Source: an uncultured Allomuricauda sp.
Lineage (GTDB): Bacteria > Bacteroidota > Bacteroidia > Flavobacteriales > Flavobacteriaceae
Length of the DNA stretch: 64,000 nucleotides
NCBI RefSeq assembly: GCF_947495325.1
Contig: NZ_CANLYK010000003.1
Location: 124,001-188,000 of the forward strand
Direction of reading: 5' to 3'
The notes under the pieces were generated by a model. That model was not told the DNA's origin, did not search any database, and was given only the letters and a program-made list of their open reading frames with translations. Both the position numbers and the translations under genes were made by a program. Below are positions 28,633 to 36,069 of the stretch, piece by piece; the stretch's first letter is position 1; every line of letters begins with the position of its first letter.

Positions 28633-28820
28633 AAATATATGGATTAGTCACCAAGCATAGTCAAAATTGACAATAAGAACCCAACAACTCCATTATGGAT
28701 TATATAAATATCAAGTCAAACTATATATCCTTTGCTTCAAACAATTCCATTGTCAATTAATAAGGAAATACCACTTATTTATGATGTCCTTTATAGATTA
28801 AAGAAAAACCAAATCATTCT

Positions 28821-29318
28821 ATGAAAAGTCATTCCAACCAAAAAATAGTATGTGAATTTATCAGGAACTTATCCACTTTACATTTGGTCTTGATCGCAGG
28901 AGCATTTTCTTTTGGAATAACCGCCTATCGTGAAACTGAGCCCATATATTTTAATTTTCGGGAAATCGACAACCTATACCTTATTTTAGTCTGCACTTTT
29001 ACATTAGTTGGTATTATTTTGGGGAACATTATTTTTATCAAGATTGTAAAAAATATTTCCAGAAAGTATAGTCTAAAACAAAGATTAGTTCAGTATCAAA
29101 CTATATCGATAATAAGGTTTGTTTTAGTGGAAGCGGTTATTTATTTCGGGATTGTTGTATTTCTTATGAAAAAAAACTCAATTTTTCTATTATTTTCCGG
29201 GATTGGGATTCTTTACCTACTAATATTGCGACCAACAAAAGATAAAATAGAGCGGGGATTGAAACTTAGAGGTAAGGAAAAAGACCTATTCAACAACTTG
29301 GACCAAACAATTCTGTAG
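28821..29318 (+). CDS. Four-helix membrane protein, tandem copy 2
   Basis: 165 residues, ATG start. Paralog of 27992-28489: same four-helix layout, and C-terminus PTKDKIERGLKLRGKEKDLF against PTKDKIERGLELKGNEKDQF. The N-terminal and loop regions have diverged more than the tail, so the duplication is not recent or the copies are under different selection. Function unknown. It is convergent with gldC, as copy 1 is convergent with the gldC tail relic. Confidence 0.8.
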   Translation: MKSHSNQKIVCEFIRNLSTLHLVLIAGAFSFGITAYRETEPIYFNFREIDNLYLILVCTFTLVGIILGNIIFIKIVKNISRKYSLKQRLVQYQTISIIRFVLVEAVIYFGIVVFLMKKNSIFLLFSGIGILYLLILRPTKDKIERGLKLRGKEKDLFNNLDQTIL

Positions 29319-29322
29319 TGAA

Positions 29323-29658
29323 TTACTTTTTCAATTCGAGTTTTTCCGCAAAATAATCGCAAAAATCCTTCATGGTAGCGGTCATCTTTTCATCTTGCGT
29401 GGCCTTCATAAAAGTATCTGCCATGGTAACCAGTGTTTGATGAAAAAAGATTTTCATCTCATCTACTGGCATATCCTTGGTCCATAAATCAATCTTTAAA
29501 GATTCCCGGTTCTTGCTATCCCAAACCGAAAGCATCATGGCCTTGGCTTCCTCATTAGCTATACCACCATCCTGGGCAGACCAGTTTAATTCTTCAGGAA
29601 CCCTATTTTCATCCAGGCCCACAATCAGTTTTATTTCAGAAGTATGCTCTACCGCCAT
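29323..29658 (-). CDS. gldC: Gliding motility protein GldC
   Basis: 111 residues, ATG start. Small soluble protein characteristic of gliding Bacteroidota (SEIKLIVGLDENRVPEELNWSA, DMPVDEMKIFFHQTLVTMAD in parts). In Flavobacterium johnsoniae loss of gldC only reduces gliding; the precise role is unclear. The gldB stop and gldC start overlap by one base at 29658, the usual gldBC pair. Confidence 0.92.
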   Translation of the reverse strand: MAVEHTSEIKLIVGLDENRVPEELNWSAQDGGIANEEAKAMMLSVWDSKNRESLKIDLWTKDMPVDEMKIFFHQTLVTMADTFMKATQDEKMTATMKDFCDYFAEKLELKK

Positions 29659-30647
29659 TATTTCTTTGGTTTGTAATTTGATTTTTTAAAAATTTCATCA
29701 GCAGGTAAACTCAATAACTGATGCAAGGTAATATCGTTCTTATCCATAAAGGCACGGACTATTTGCCATCCCACATACCTTCCCAGCCTACCTGGCGATT
29801 CATTGTCCAACTCCAATTGAAATTTTGAAAAGGGCGCCGGGTCCAAAAAACGCCTATCCAGATTGGGGTCTGAGCCGTACAAAAGTTCTCGCTCAATAAA
29901 ATAGCGCCAAATCTGCTCTTCGTTCATATTGGCCCATTCAATCTCTTCTGATGTATATCCTATTTTCTGGGCATCGGATAGAGTTGGAAGCAGTTTGTCT
30001 TTTAGGTACAATTCTTTACCATAATATACCATTCGCGATAAGAAGGAACGGTCCCTTGGGTATTTGAGCACTTCCTTGGCGACGGCACTGGCCACATCCG
30101 AAGTTAAAAACTGTTTGTCCAAATCCTTTGCAATATACCTTTGAATATCCCTATAAAAATGATGGTCTTCCCCTAAATAATTATCCAAACCCAACAATAG
30201 AAGTGTATCCGCATAAATTACACGGTCGTTATATCGTACATCTGAAGTGAGGGTTACCACTTTTGGGATTTTAAAGCCCGGAAAGTAGTAGGATACATGT
30301 TGAAACAACGATTCTAAATCTTCAGTTTCTTTATCAAAAGAGCCAAATACTTTTTCTACCTCTTCGGATAGTTCAATTTGAATGGTATCCGTCAATTTAG
30401 CAATCCATATACTGTCCGCAAATTGCTCCGGAAAAAGGTATGGGTATTTTGATTTTAGATTTGGTATGCTTTCTTGGGTTGCGGAGGCGAACTCCCTGTC
30501 AAATCTGTGAATGGAAAGATCTATCGGAACTTTGGAAATTTGTTCCGCTGTTTTATCCTTCTTTTTACACCCTGATAGCAACAATACTGTTAGCAAAATT
30601 GAATAGCCAAATAAGGACAAATCAAAGTATTTCACCAAGCTTTTCAT
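29658..30647 (-). CDS. gldB: Gliding motility lipoprotein GldB
   Basis: 329 residues from ATG 30647 (MKSLVKYFDLSLFGYS), chosen because it gives a lipoprotein signal (LLLSGC, Cys27); a longer frame upstream lacks sense. GldB is an essential gliding and T9SS-associated lipoprotein. Motifs: IPIDLSIHRFDREF-like start, YLGEDHHFY, MVYYGKELYLKDKLLP and PGRLGRYVGWQIVRAFM. Transcribed with gldC and divergent from nadE. Confidence 0.93.
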   Translation of the reverse strand: MKSLVKYFDLSLFGYSILLTVLLLSGCKKKDKTAEQISKVPIDLSIHRFDREFASATQESIPNLKSKYPYLFPEQFADSIWIAKLTDTIQIELSEEVEKVFGSFDKETEDLESLFQHVSYYFPGFKIPKVVTLTSDVRYNDRVIYADTLLLLGLDNYLGEDHHFYRDIQRYIAKDLDKQFLTSDVASAVAKEVLKYPRDRSFLSRMVYYGKELYLKDKLLPTLSDAQKIGYTSEEIEWANMNEEQIWRYFIERELLYGSDPNLDRRFLDPAPFSKFQLELDNESPGRLGRYVGWQIVRAFMDKNDITLHQLLSLPADEIFKKSNYKPKK

Positions 30648-30680
30648 TTTTAACACTCCAGCGTTTAAATTTACAGGGCA

Positions 30681-30688
30681 CAAAGGTA
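30681..30688 (-). promoter_or_regulatory. -7 promoter element of gldBC
   Basis: Minus-strand TACCTTTG matches TAnnTTTG exactly, 34 bp before the chosen gldB start. It supports ATG 30647 over the longer upstream frame, which would begin above this element. Confidence 0.55.
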
Positions 30689-30713
30689 ATTTATTGAATC
30701 TAAAAAGTAAGAC

Positions 30714-31502
30714 ATGCAAACTGAAAAGGTTATAGACCATATTGTAGACTGGTTAAAAGATTATGCAACAAATGCTAATTGTAAGGGATTTGTAATTGGT
30801 GTTTCTGGCGGAATAGACTCGGCCGTTACCTCAACCCTGTGTGCAAAGACTGGGCTTGACCTCTTATGTCTTGAAATGCCCATTCATCAGGGAGAGAACC
30901 AAGTAACGCGAGCGGATAGACATATTGATTGGTTAATGGAGCACTTTCCGAAAGTAAATCGCCAATCTGTGAATCTCACCCCAGTTTTTGATAGTCTTGT
31001 TGCAGCCTTTCCCAAAGTTGAAGATGAAGAGCATCGGTTTATGTCCCTTGCCAATACAAGGGCTAGGCTCCGTATGACAAGCTTATATTATTTTGCGGCC
31101 CTAAAAGGATACCTCGTTGCCGGTACCGGGAACAAAGTTGAGGATTTTGGAATAGGTTTTTATACCAAATATGGAGATGGTGGCGTGGATTTGAGCCCAA
31201 TTGCCGACCTACTGAAGACGGAAGTATATGAGATTGGACGGGTACTGGGTGTTAACCAAGATATTATGGAGGCAGCTCCCACAGATGGTCTTTGGGGCGA
31301 TAGCAGAACTGATGAAGATCAGATCGGTGCCTCATACCCCGAATTGGAATGGGCCATGAAAATGGATGATGAAGGAAAAATAATTGATGATTTTTCTGAC
31401 AGAAAAAAAGAAGTATTCGGTATATTCAAAAAGTTTAATACTTCTAACAAGCATAAGATGATTCCTATACCAATTTGTGAAATCCCAATGCGCCTAAAAT
31501 GA
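30714..31502 (+). CDS. nadE: NAD+ synthase (ammonia-dependent)
   Basis: 262 residues, ATG start. Converts deamido-NAD+ to NAD+ with ATP and ammonia. N-type ATP pyrophosphatase loop GVSGGIDSAVT (about 29-39), VAGTGNKVEDFGIGFYTKYGDGG, and the end PTDGLWGDSRTDEDQIG. No glutaminase domain, so ammonia must be supplied. Divergent from gldB, an order common in this family. Confidence 0.95.
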   Translation: MQTEKVIDHIVDWLKDYATNANCKGFVIGVSGGIDSAVTSTLCAKTGLDLLCLEMPIHQGENQVTRADRHIDWLMEHFPKVNRQSVNLTPVFDSLVAAFPKVEDEEHRFMSLANTRARLRMTSLYYFAALKGYLVAGTGNKVEDFGIGFYTKYGDGGVDLSPIADLLKTEVYEIGRVLGVNQDIMEAAPTDGLWGDSRTDEDQIGASYPELEWAMKMDDEGKIIDDFSDRKKEVFGIFKKFNTSNKHKMIPIPICEIPMRLK

Positions 31503-31663
31503 CCATTCAACGCAAAAAACCCAGTCTAAGACGAAAAAAAACCCATAAATTCTAAGGTTTTAAGAAAAAAATTACAGTTTTACATTCTCAATTTGTTAAC
31601 TTGCCTGCTACGCAACGTAAGTAATTAAGTACTAAACAAGATTAAGAACAAAACTCAAACCAA

Positions 31664-32293
31664 ATGATAAAAGTATTAATAGCTGACAACCACCCAATAG
31701 TCCGACTTGGAATCAAACAAGTCCTTGAAGCTAGCTCAGATATTGAGGTCATTGCCGATGTTTCCACAACTTCGGAGCTTTTCGAAACATTGGAAAAAAT
31801 TTCTCCTGATGTGGTAATGTTGGAAATGGATATACCAGAAATGAATGGTATTGCCGCCCTTAGAAAACTAAAACAAGAGTTCCCTAACGTTAAATCCTTA
31901 ATGTACAGCGGACAGTCTGAAGACGTATATGCCTTGAGCACCATACGTGCTGGAGCATTTGGTTACCTTTCCAAAACAGCGGATCTTGATTACATTATCT
32001 CAGCAGTTAGAAAAGTAAGCGAAGGCAATATGTTTATAACCAATGAACTTGCACAGCGTCTGGCCTTTGATGAGGGTACCCAAAAACCAAGAAGGTTCTT
32101 TAGAAAACTATCTTCTAGAGAAGTGGAAGTATTAAAGCTTCTTGCTAGCGGAAAACGTAACAAAGAAGTTGCGGAAGGACTAAACCTGAATGAAAAAACG
32201 GTTAGTACCTACAAAGCGCGACTAATGAAAAAATTGAATGTAGATAATTTGGTTGATTTATTACAACAGGCCAAAGCTTTAGAGTTATATTAA
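31664..32293 (+). CDS. LuxR/NarL-type response regulator with Glu at the phospho-site
   Basis: 209 residues, ATG start. N-terminal receiver domain (1-120) and C-terminal LuxR-type helix-turn-helix (about 145-205, LSSREVEVLKLLASGKRNKEVAEGL in parts). The receiver begins VLIADNHP, where the usual Asp-Asp pair is Asp8-Asn9. The phospho-acceptor position, where VVLMDIRMP-like sequences have Asp, is Glu54 in VVMLEMDIPEMNG; the nearby Asp56 is two residues off. The conserved Lys in YLSKTAD is kept. No histidine kinase gene is adjacent. It may be phosphorylation-independent. Confidence 0.92.
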   Translation: MIKVLIADNHPIVRLGIKQVLEASSDIEVIADVSTTSELFETLEKISPDVVMLEMDIPEMNGIAALRKLKQEFPNVKSLMYSGQSEDVYALSTIRAGAFGYLSKTADLDYIISAVRKVSEGNMFITNELAQRLAFDEGTQKPRRFFRKLSSREVEVLKLLASGKRNKEVAEGLNLNEKTVSTYKARLMKKLNVDNLVDLLQQAKALELY

Positions 32294-32314
32294 AATAACC
32301 ATTACAAACTTTTG

Positions 32315-32348
32315 AAAATCCCGGACACTTTGTTCGGGATTTTTGTTT
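32315..32348. terminator. Bidirectional Rho-independent terminator
   Basis: AAAATCCCGGACA pairs with TGTTCGGGATTTT (32315-32327 with 32331-32344, two wobble or weak pairs), followed by TTTGTTTT-type sequence on the plus strand. It lies between the convergent response-regulator and dnaG genes. Confidence 0.8.
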
Positions 32349-34321
32349 TAGGAAAGTACCCTGTTCAATTTAGCGTTCAATAACTTGTTTAACTGTAGGT
32401 AGTTGACAATTTCCTCCAAAACCTCTGAATTATCCCCATTGTTTCCTTCCGTACCCTTTTGTAGTTTTTGAATTCGAGTTTTAATTAGATTGCAACGTAG
32501 GGTCAATATGGTTTCTCCCACCAACTGTGCAATGCCTTGTCCCTTTTCCTTTGGATAAATCTCCTTTCTTTCCCAATCATGCAGCACATAACGTTCTTCT
32601 TCCATTAAAATGGAAGATACCTCACTCACCATTTCTTGATTCAGGTTTGCTATAAACGTGTTTACTGTAAATTCTTCCCGTTCATTTAAATCTTCGATAA
32701 GTTTATAGTAAATGGTCCTAAATTGGGTATTGGTAAGTTCAATTTCATCTTCCTGAAGATCTAAATATACTTTTTCATAGACCTTGGCTTCAATCTTTTC
32801 AGGTTCCAGCACTAATTCCCCCTCTTCATTCTCCTTTAGCACCAAATCTTCAAATTCCTGTTTTTGATTTCCGTACAAAAGGAGCATTTCAATAATCTTT
32901 CGCTCCAACTCATATTGTACATCAACCTTTTCTACAACCTGGTCATTTTTTACAACTTCGAAGGCCTTTTGTTCTTGTTTTAGTTTTTTACTCGCCTCGG
33001 CAAAGCCCTTCTTGTCAATTTGGGCCAAGGTATCATATAGAACCTCTTCAGAAATCTCCATTATTTTGGCGCATTCCTGAATATAAATTTCCTTTTTAAT
33101 ACGATCGGGAATCTTACTGATGCTATTGACAATATCCCTAACGGTATCTGCTCGTTTTATTGGGTCGTTGGCAGCTTCCTGTGCTAATAAGGATGTCTTA
33201 AATTGAATGAAGTCTTTGGCATTTTCATCCAAATAGAGCACTAAATCCTCATAGCTATTGTTTTTGGAAAAACTATCAGGGTCTTCCCCTTCGGGGAAAG
33301 TGCATACCTTCACGTTCATCCCCTGTTCCAAAATAAGATCAATACCACGAAGTGATGCACGTAGGCCAGCTGCATCACCATCAAAAAGTACAGTAATGTT
33401 TTTTGTTAGCCTATTGATTAATCTAATCTGTTCGGGAGTCAAGGCGGTTCCACTAGATGCTACAACATTTTCAACTCCTCGCTGATACATTTGAATGACA
33501 TCAGTATAGCCTTCAACCAAGTAGCAATTATCTTCTTTGGCAATGGCCTGTTTTGCAAAATAAATGCCATAAAGAACTTTGCTCTTATGATAAATTTCGC
33601 TTTCGGGGGAATTTAAATATTTGGCAGCCTTCTTGTCATTTGTCAAAATACGGCCACCAAAACCAAGAACCCTACCACTCATGGAATGGATAGGGAACAT
33701 TACCCTTCCTTTGAATCGGTCAAATTTTCTCGGCTCACCCGTGGTCTGTTCCTTAACAATTGTCAAGCCTGTTTTTTCCAAAAACTCCAGTTGGTATCCA
33801 TTGTCCAGTGCCGTTTGGGTAAATGCATCCCATTGGTCCAGACCATATCCCAATCCAAACTTTTTTATGGTATCATCTGTAAAACCACGTTCTTTAAAAT
33901 ATGTTAGTCCTATGGCCTTTCCAGGTTCGGATTCCCACAATGTTTCTGAAAAATATTTTCGGGCATACTCCGAGACGAGATACATGCTTTCCCTTTCGTT
34001 GGCCTGCTCCTTTTGTTCATCGGATTGCTCTGTCTCCTCAATCTCTATATTGTACTTTTTTGCCAAATACCGAATGGCTTCAGGATAGGTGAAATGCTCG
34101 TGTTCCATCAAAAATGCAACCACATTGCCACCCTTTCCACTACTAAAATCCTTCCAAATCTGTTTTACCGGCGAAACCATAAAACTTGGGGTGCGCTCAT
34201 CTGAAAAAGGGCTTAAGCCTTTAAAATTTGAGCCTGATTTTTTCAATTGTACAAAATCACCAATAACCTCCTCTAAACGGGCGGTTTCATATACTTGGTC
34301 TATAGTGGTCTTTGAAATCAA
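32348..34321 (-). CDS. dnaG: DNA primase DnaG without zinc ligands
   Basis: 657 residues, start TTG 34321 (the frame fits MISKTTIDQV and no ATG is available). Makes RNA primers for replication. Order: N-terminal CHC2-type domain (1-100), catalytic core with TOPRIM motifs EGYTDV and DGDAAG (about 255-345), C-terminal helicase-binding region. The usual zinc ligands C-x2-H...C-x2-C are replaced: KGLSPFSDERTPSF has Ser37 and Ser40, and WKDFSSGKGG has Asp58 and Ser61. The fold residues around them (TPSF, GGNVVAFLM) are kept. The rest of the enzyme looks intact. Confidence 0.95.
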   Translation of the reverse strand: MISKTTIDQVYETARLEEVIGDFVQLKKSGSNFKGLSPFSDERTPSFMVSPVKQIWKDFSSGKGGNVVAFLMEHEHFTYPEAIRYLAKKYNIEIEETEQSDEQKEQANERESMYLVSEYARKYFSETLWESEPGKAIGLTYFKERGFTDDTIKKFGLGYGLDQWDAFTQTALDNGYQLEFLEKTGLTIVKEQTTGEPRKFDRFKGRVMFPIHSMSGRVLGFGGRILTNDKKAAKYLNSPESEIYHKSKVLYGIYFAKQAIAKEDNCYLVEGYTDVIQMYQRGVENVVASSGTALTPEQIRLINRLTKNITVLFDGDAAGLRASLRGIDLILEQGMNVKVCTFPEGEDPDSFSKNNSYEDLVLYLDENAKDFIQFKTSLLAQEAANDPIKRADTVRDIVNSISKIPDRIKKEIYIQECAKIMEISEEVLYDTLAQIDKKGFAEASKKLKQEQKAFEVVKNDQVVEKVDVQYELERKIIEMLLLYGNQKQEFEDLVLKENEEGELVLEPEKIEAKVYEKVYLDLQEDEIELTNTQFRTIYYKLIEDLNEREEFTVNTFIANLNQEMVSEVSSILMEEERYVLHDWERKEIYPKEKGQGIAQLVGETILTLRCNLIKTRIQKLQKGTEGNNGDNSEVLEEIVNYLQLNKLLNAKLNRVLS

Positions 34322-34639
34322 TATTGTAAGGTAACGAGCCTTTAAAGGTAGTTAAAAAATGAATTTTTCCAGAAACCAGTTTTAATCAAATCAAAACTAA
34401 CATCCATCAATCGAATAATGGTTACCCATAAAGATTCGCATATTTTGGATTCGTGTAAACATGTAAACGCCAACGGATTCACTTTCTAAGGCTTTTTTAT
34501 GTGTCATTTCATATTGGGTTTGCTAATTAATATAGGTTGATGGTGCATTTTGCCCATAAGAGCACCATCATCAAGAATTTGACAAAATGTATTGTTTTCA
34601 ACGAACTAGACCTACAGGTAATTTTCCAAAAAGAAGAAG
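34322..34639. other. Intergenic region between dnaG and the LRR gene
   Basis: About 320 bp with no convincing gene. It must hold the divergent promoters. The only structure noted is an inverted repeat TGATGGTGC/GCACCATCA (34538-34546 with 34562-34570, loop 15 nt) about 70 bp before the LRR gene. It has no T tail, so it is not a terminator; it may be a leader hairpin. Confidence 0.5.
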
Positions 34640-35737
34640 ATGCGAAAAATAGTTTCTTTAGGATTTCTATTTATTCTAGTTCAATTTACCATACATGCCC
34701 AGAAGGACGGAATCGATGTTAAAATAAGTTCCCACTCTTTTATAATCAACCATATAAATCCAGATGCCATTAAGGCCATCAGCAGCATGCCGAACAAACA
34801 AAGTAAAAAAGTGGTGGTCGGCAAGATGATTGGTCAATCGGATTTTGACATGATTTGTAAAGAATTGAGTTGGATACGCGAATTGGAAATCGCCAGACAT
34901 AACGAGCAGATTAAAAACATTTCGGCAATCTCAAACTTAAAATCACTTCAAAGACTCAAAATAAACACCTCTAAAGCCTCTAAAGAATCTCCCATTGACC
35001 TTGGGCCTCTGCAGAATCTTTCTTTATTATCCACACTTGATTTTTATGGAACCCATGTTACAAATACCGAGGCATTGGGCAGTCTTAATAGGTTACAAAA
35101 TATAAGCTTTTATAAAAGTGCAATCAATTCCATTTCGTTCCTCGAAAATACACCGGAAATTAGGCAACTCTCCCTTTATGGTTTTGAACATACGTTTGAA
35201 GATTATCAACCAGTGGCAAACCTAAAAGAATTGAAATCATTGAATATTTGTATGAACGAGCAAGCTATTGATCAGAAACTAGTTTTTTTGAAATCCCTTA
35301 GCAATCTTAGACAGATTAAAATGTCGGATAATCCAAATTTGACTTCACTGGATTTTTTGGAGAACAACTCCAATATGGAAGAGATTCATGCTTCTTGGTG
35401 TACTGGCCTAAATGATTTCTCGGCATTGACAAACATGAAAAAACTGAAAATTTTATTCCTTAGATCTACCCAGTTGGAAAATCTGGATATGTTGATGGGC
35501 ATAACCACACTTACCAATATTGATATATCAAAAACTAGGATTAAGAATATTTCCTTTCTAAAAAACTGTTCAAACCTCAGTTCCATTAAAATATCGAAAA
35601 CACAAATTAAAGATATTTCACCCCTATTCAATTGCAAAAAATTAAAGAGAATTGAATTAAGTTCAGATGTACCAGGCGAACAGATAAAAAGACTCAAATC
35701 GTTAAACCCGAAAATAAGGATAAGAGTACTGGATTGA
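34640..35737 (+). CDS. Secreted leucine-rich-repeat protein
   Basis: 365 residues, ATG start. Signal peptide (GFLFILVQFTIHAQ) and then at least eight LRR units of the internalin-like short type, for example ISAISNLKSLQRLKI, LGPLQNLSLLSTLDF, NISFLKNCSNLSSIKI and ISPLFNCKKLKRIEL. LRRs form a curved solenoid that binds proteins; the ligand is unknown. No T9SS sorting domain or membrane anchor, so it should stay in the periplasm or leave by another route. It precedes a zinc-ribbon gene on the same strand. Confidence 0.85.
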   Translation: MRKIVSLGFLFILVQFTIHAQKDGIDVKISSHSFIINHINPDAIKAISSMPNKQSKKVVVGKMIGQSDFDMICKELSWIRELEIARHNEQIKNISAISNLKSLQRLKINTSKASKESPIDLGPLQNLSLLSTLDFYGTHVTNTEALGSLNRLQNISFYKSAINSISFLENTPEIRQLSLYGFEHTFEDYQPVANLKELKSLNICMNEQAIDQKLVFLKSLSNLRQIKMSDNPNLTSLDFLENNSNMEEIHASWCTGLNDFSALTNMKKLKILFLRSTQLENLDMLMGITTLTNIDISKTRIKNISFLKNCSNLSSIKISKTQIKDISPLFNCKKLKRIELSSDVPGEQIKRLKSLNPKIRIRVLD

Positions 35738-35823
35738 CATCCAAACTTTCAATAGCACGTTTTCTAAAACTACTCATACTATTTAGTACCTTAGAAACAC
35801 AAAATAGTAACCTTAATTTTATC

Positions 35824-36060
35824 ATGTTTCTCTTCTTCGGCACTAGACTTGGAAAAAAGGAAACCAGGACATTACATCATGTTTCTTGTCCTCATTGCTC
35901 ACAAACAGGAACATTGACCGCGGTTTCCCAACCCAATTATGTGCATTTATTTTGGATTCCTGTCTTTAAATTGAAGGTCTTACAATTTGCAGAATGCTCG
36001 CATTGCAAACGAAGTTTTTATAAAGAAGAGTTCTCTCCTGAAATGGAAAAGGCCATTTAA
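35824..36060 (+). CDS. Zinc-ribbon protein, small
   Basis: 78 residues from ATG 35824 (MFLFFGTRLGKKETRTLHH); the frame is open upstream to 35734, but the protein family starts here. Two CxxC knuckles, CPHC and CSHC, about 45 residues apart, form a zinc ribbon. The block NYVHLFWIPVFKLKVLQFAEC between them is typical of this Bacteroidota family. Function unknown. It is 86 bp after the LRR gene. Confidence 0.8.
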   Translation: MFLFFGTRLGKKETRTLHHVSCPHCSQTGTLTAVSQPNYVHLFWIPVFKLKVLQFAECSHCKRSFYKEEFSPEMEKAI

Positions 36061-36069
36061 AGTGCCTCA

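Noticed and set aside
34538..34570. Inverted repeat before the LRR gene as a terminator or riboswitch
   Set aside because: No T run on either strand and no conserved aptamer features; only mentioned as a possible leader hairpin.
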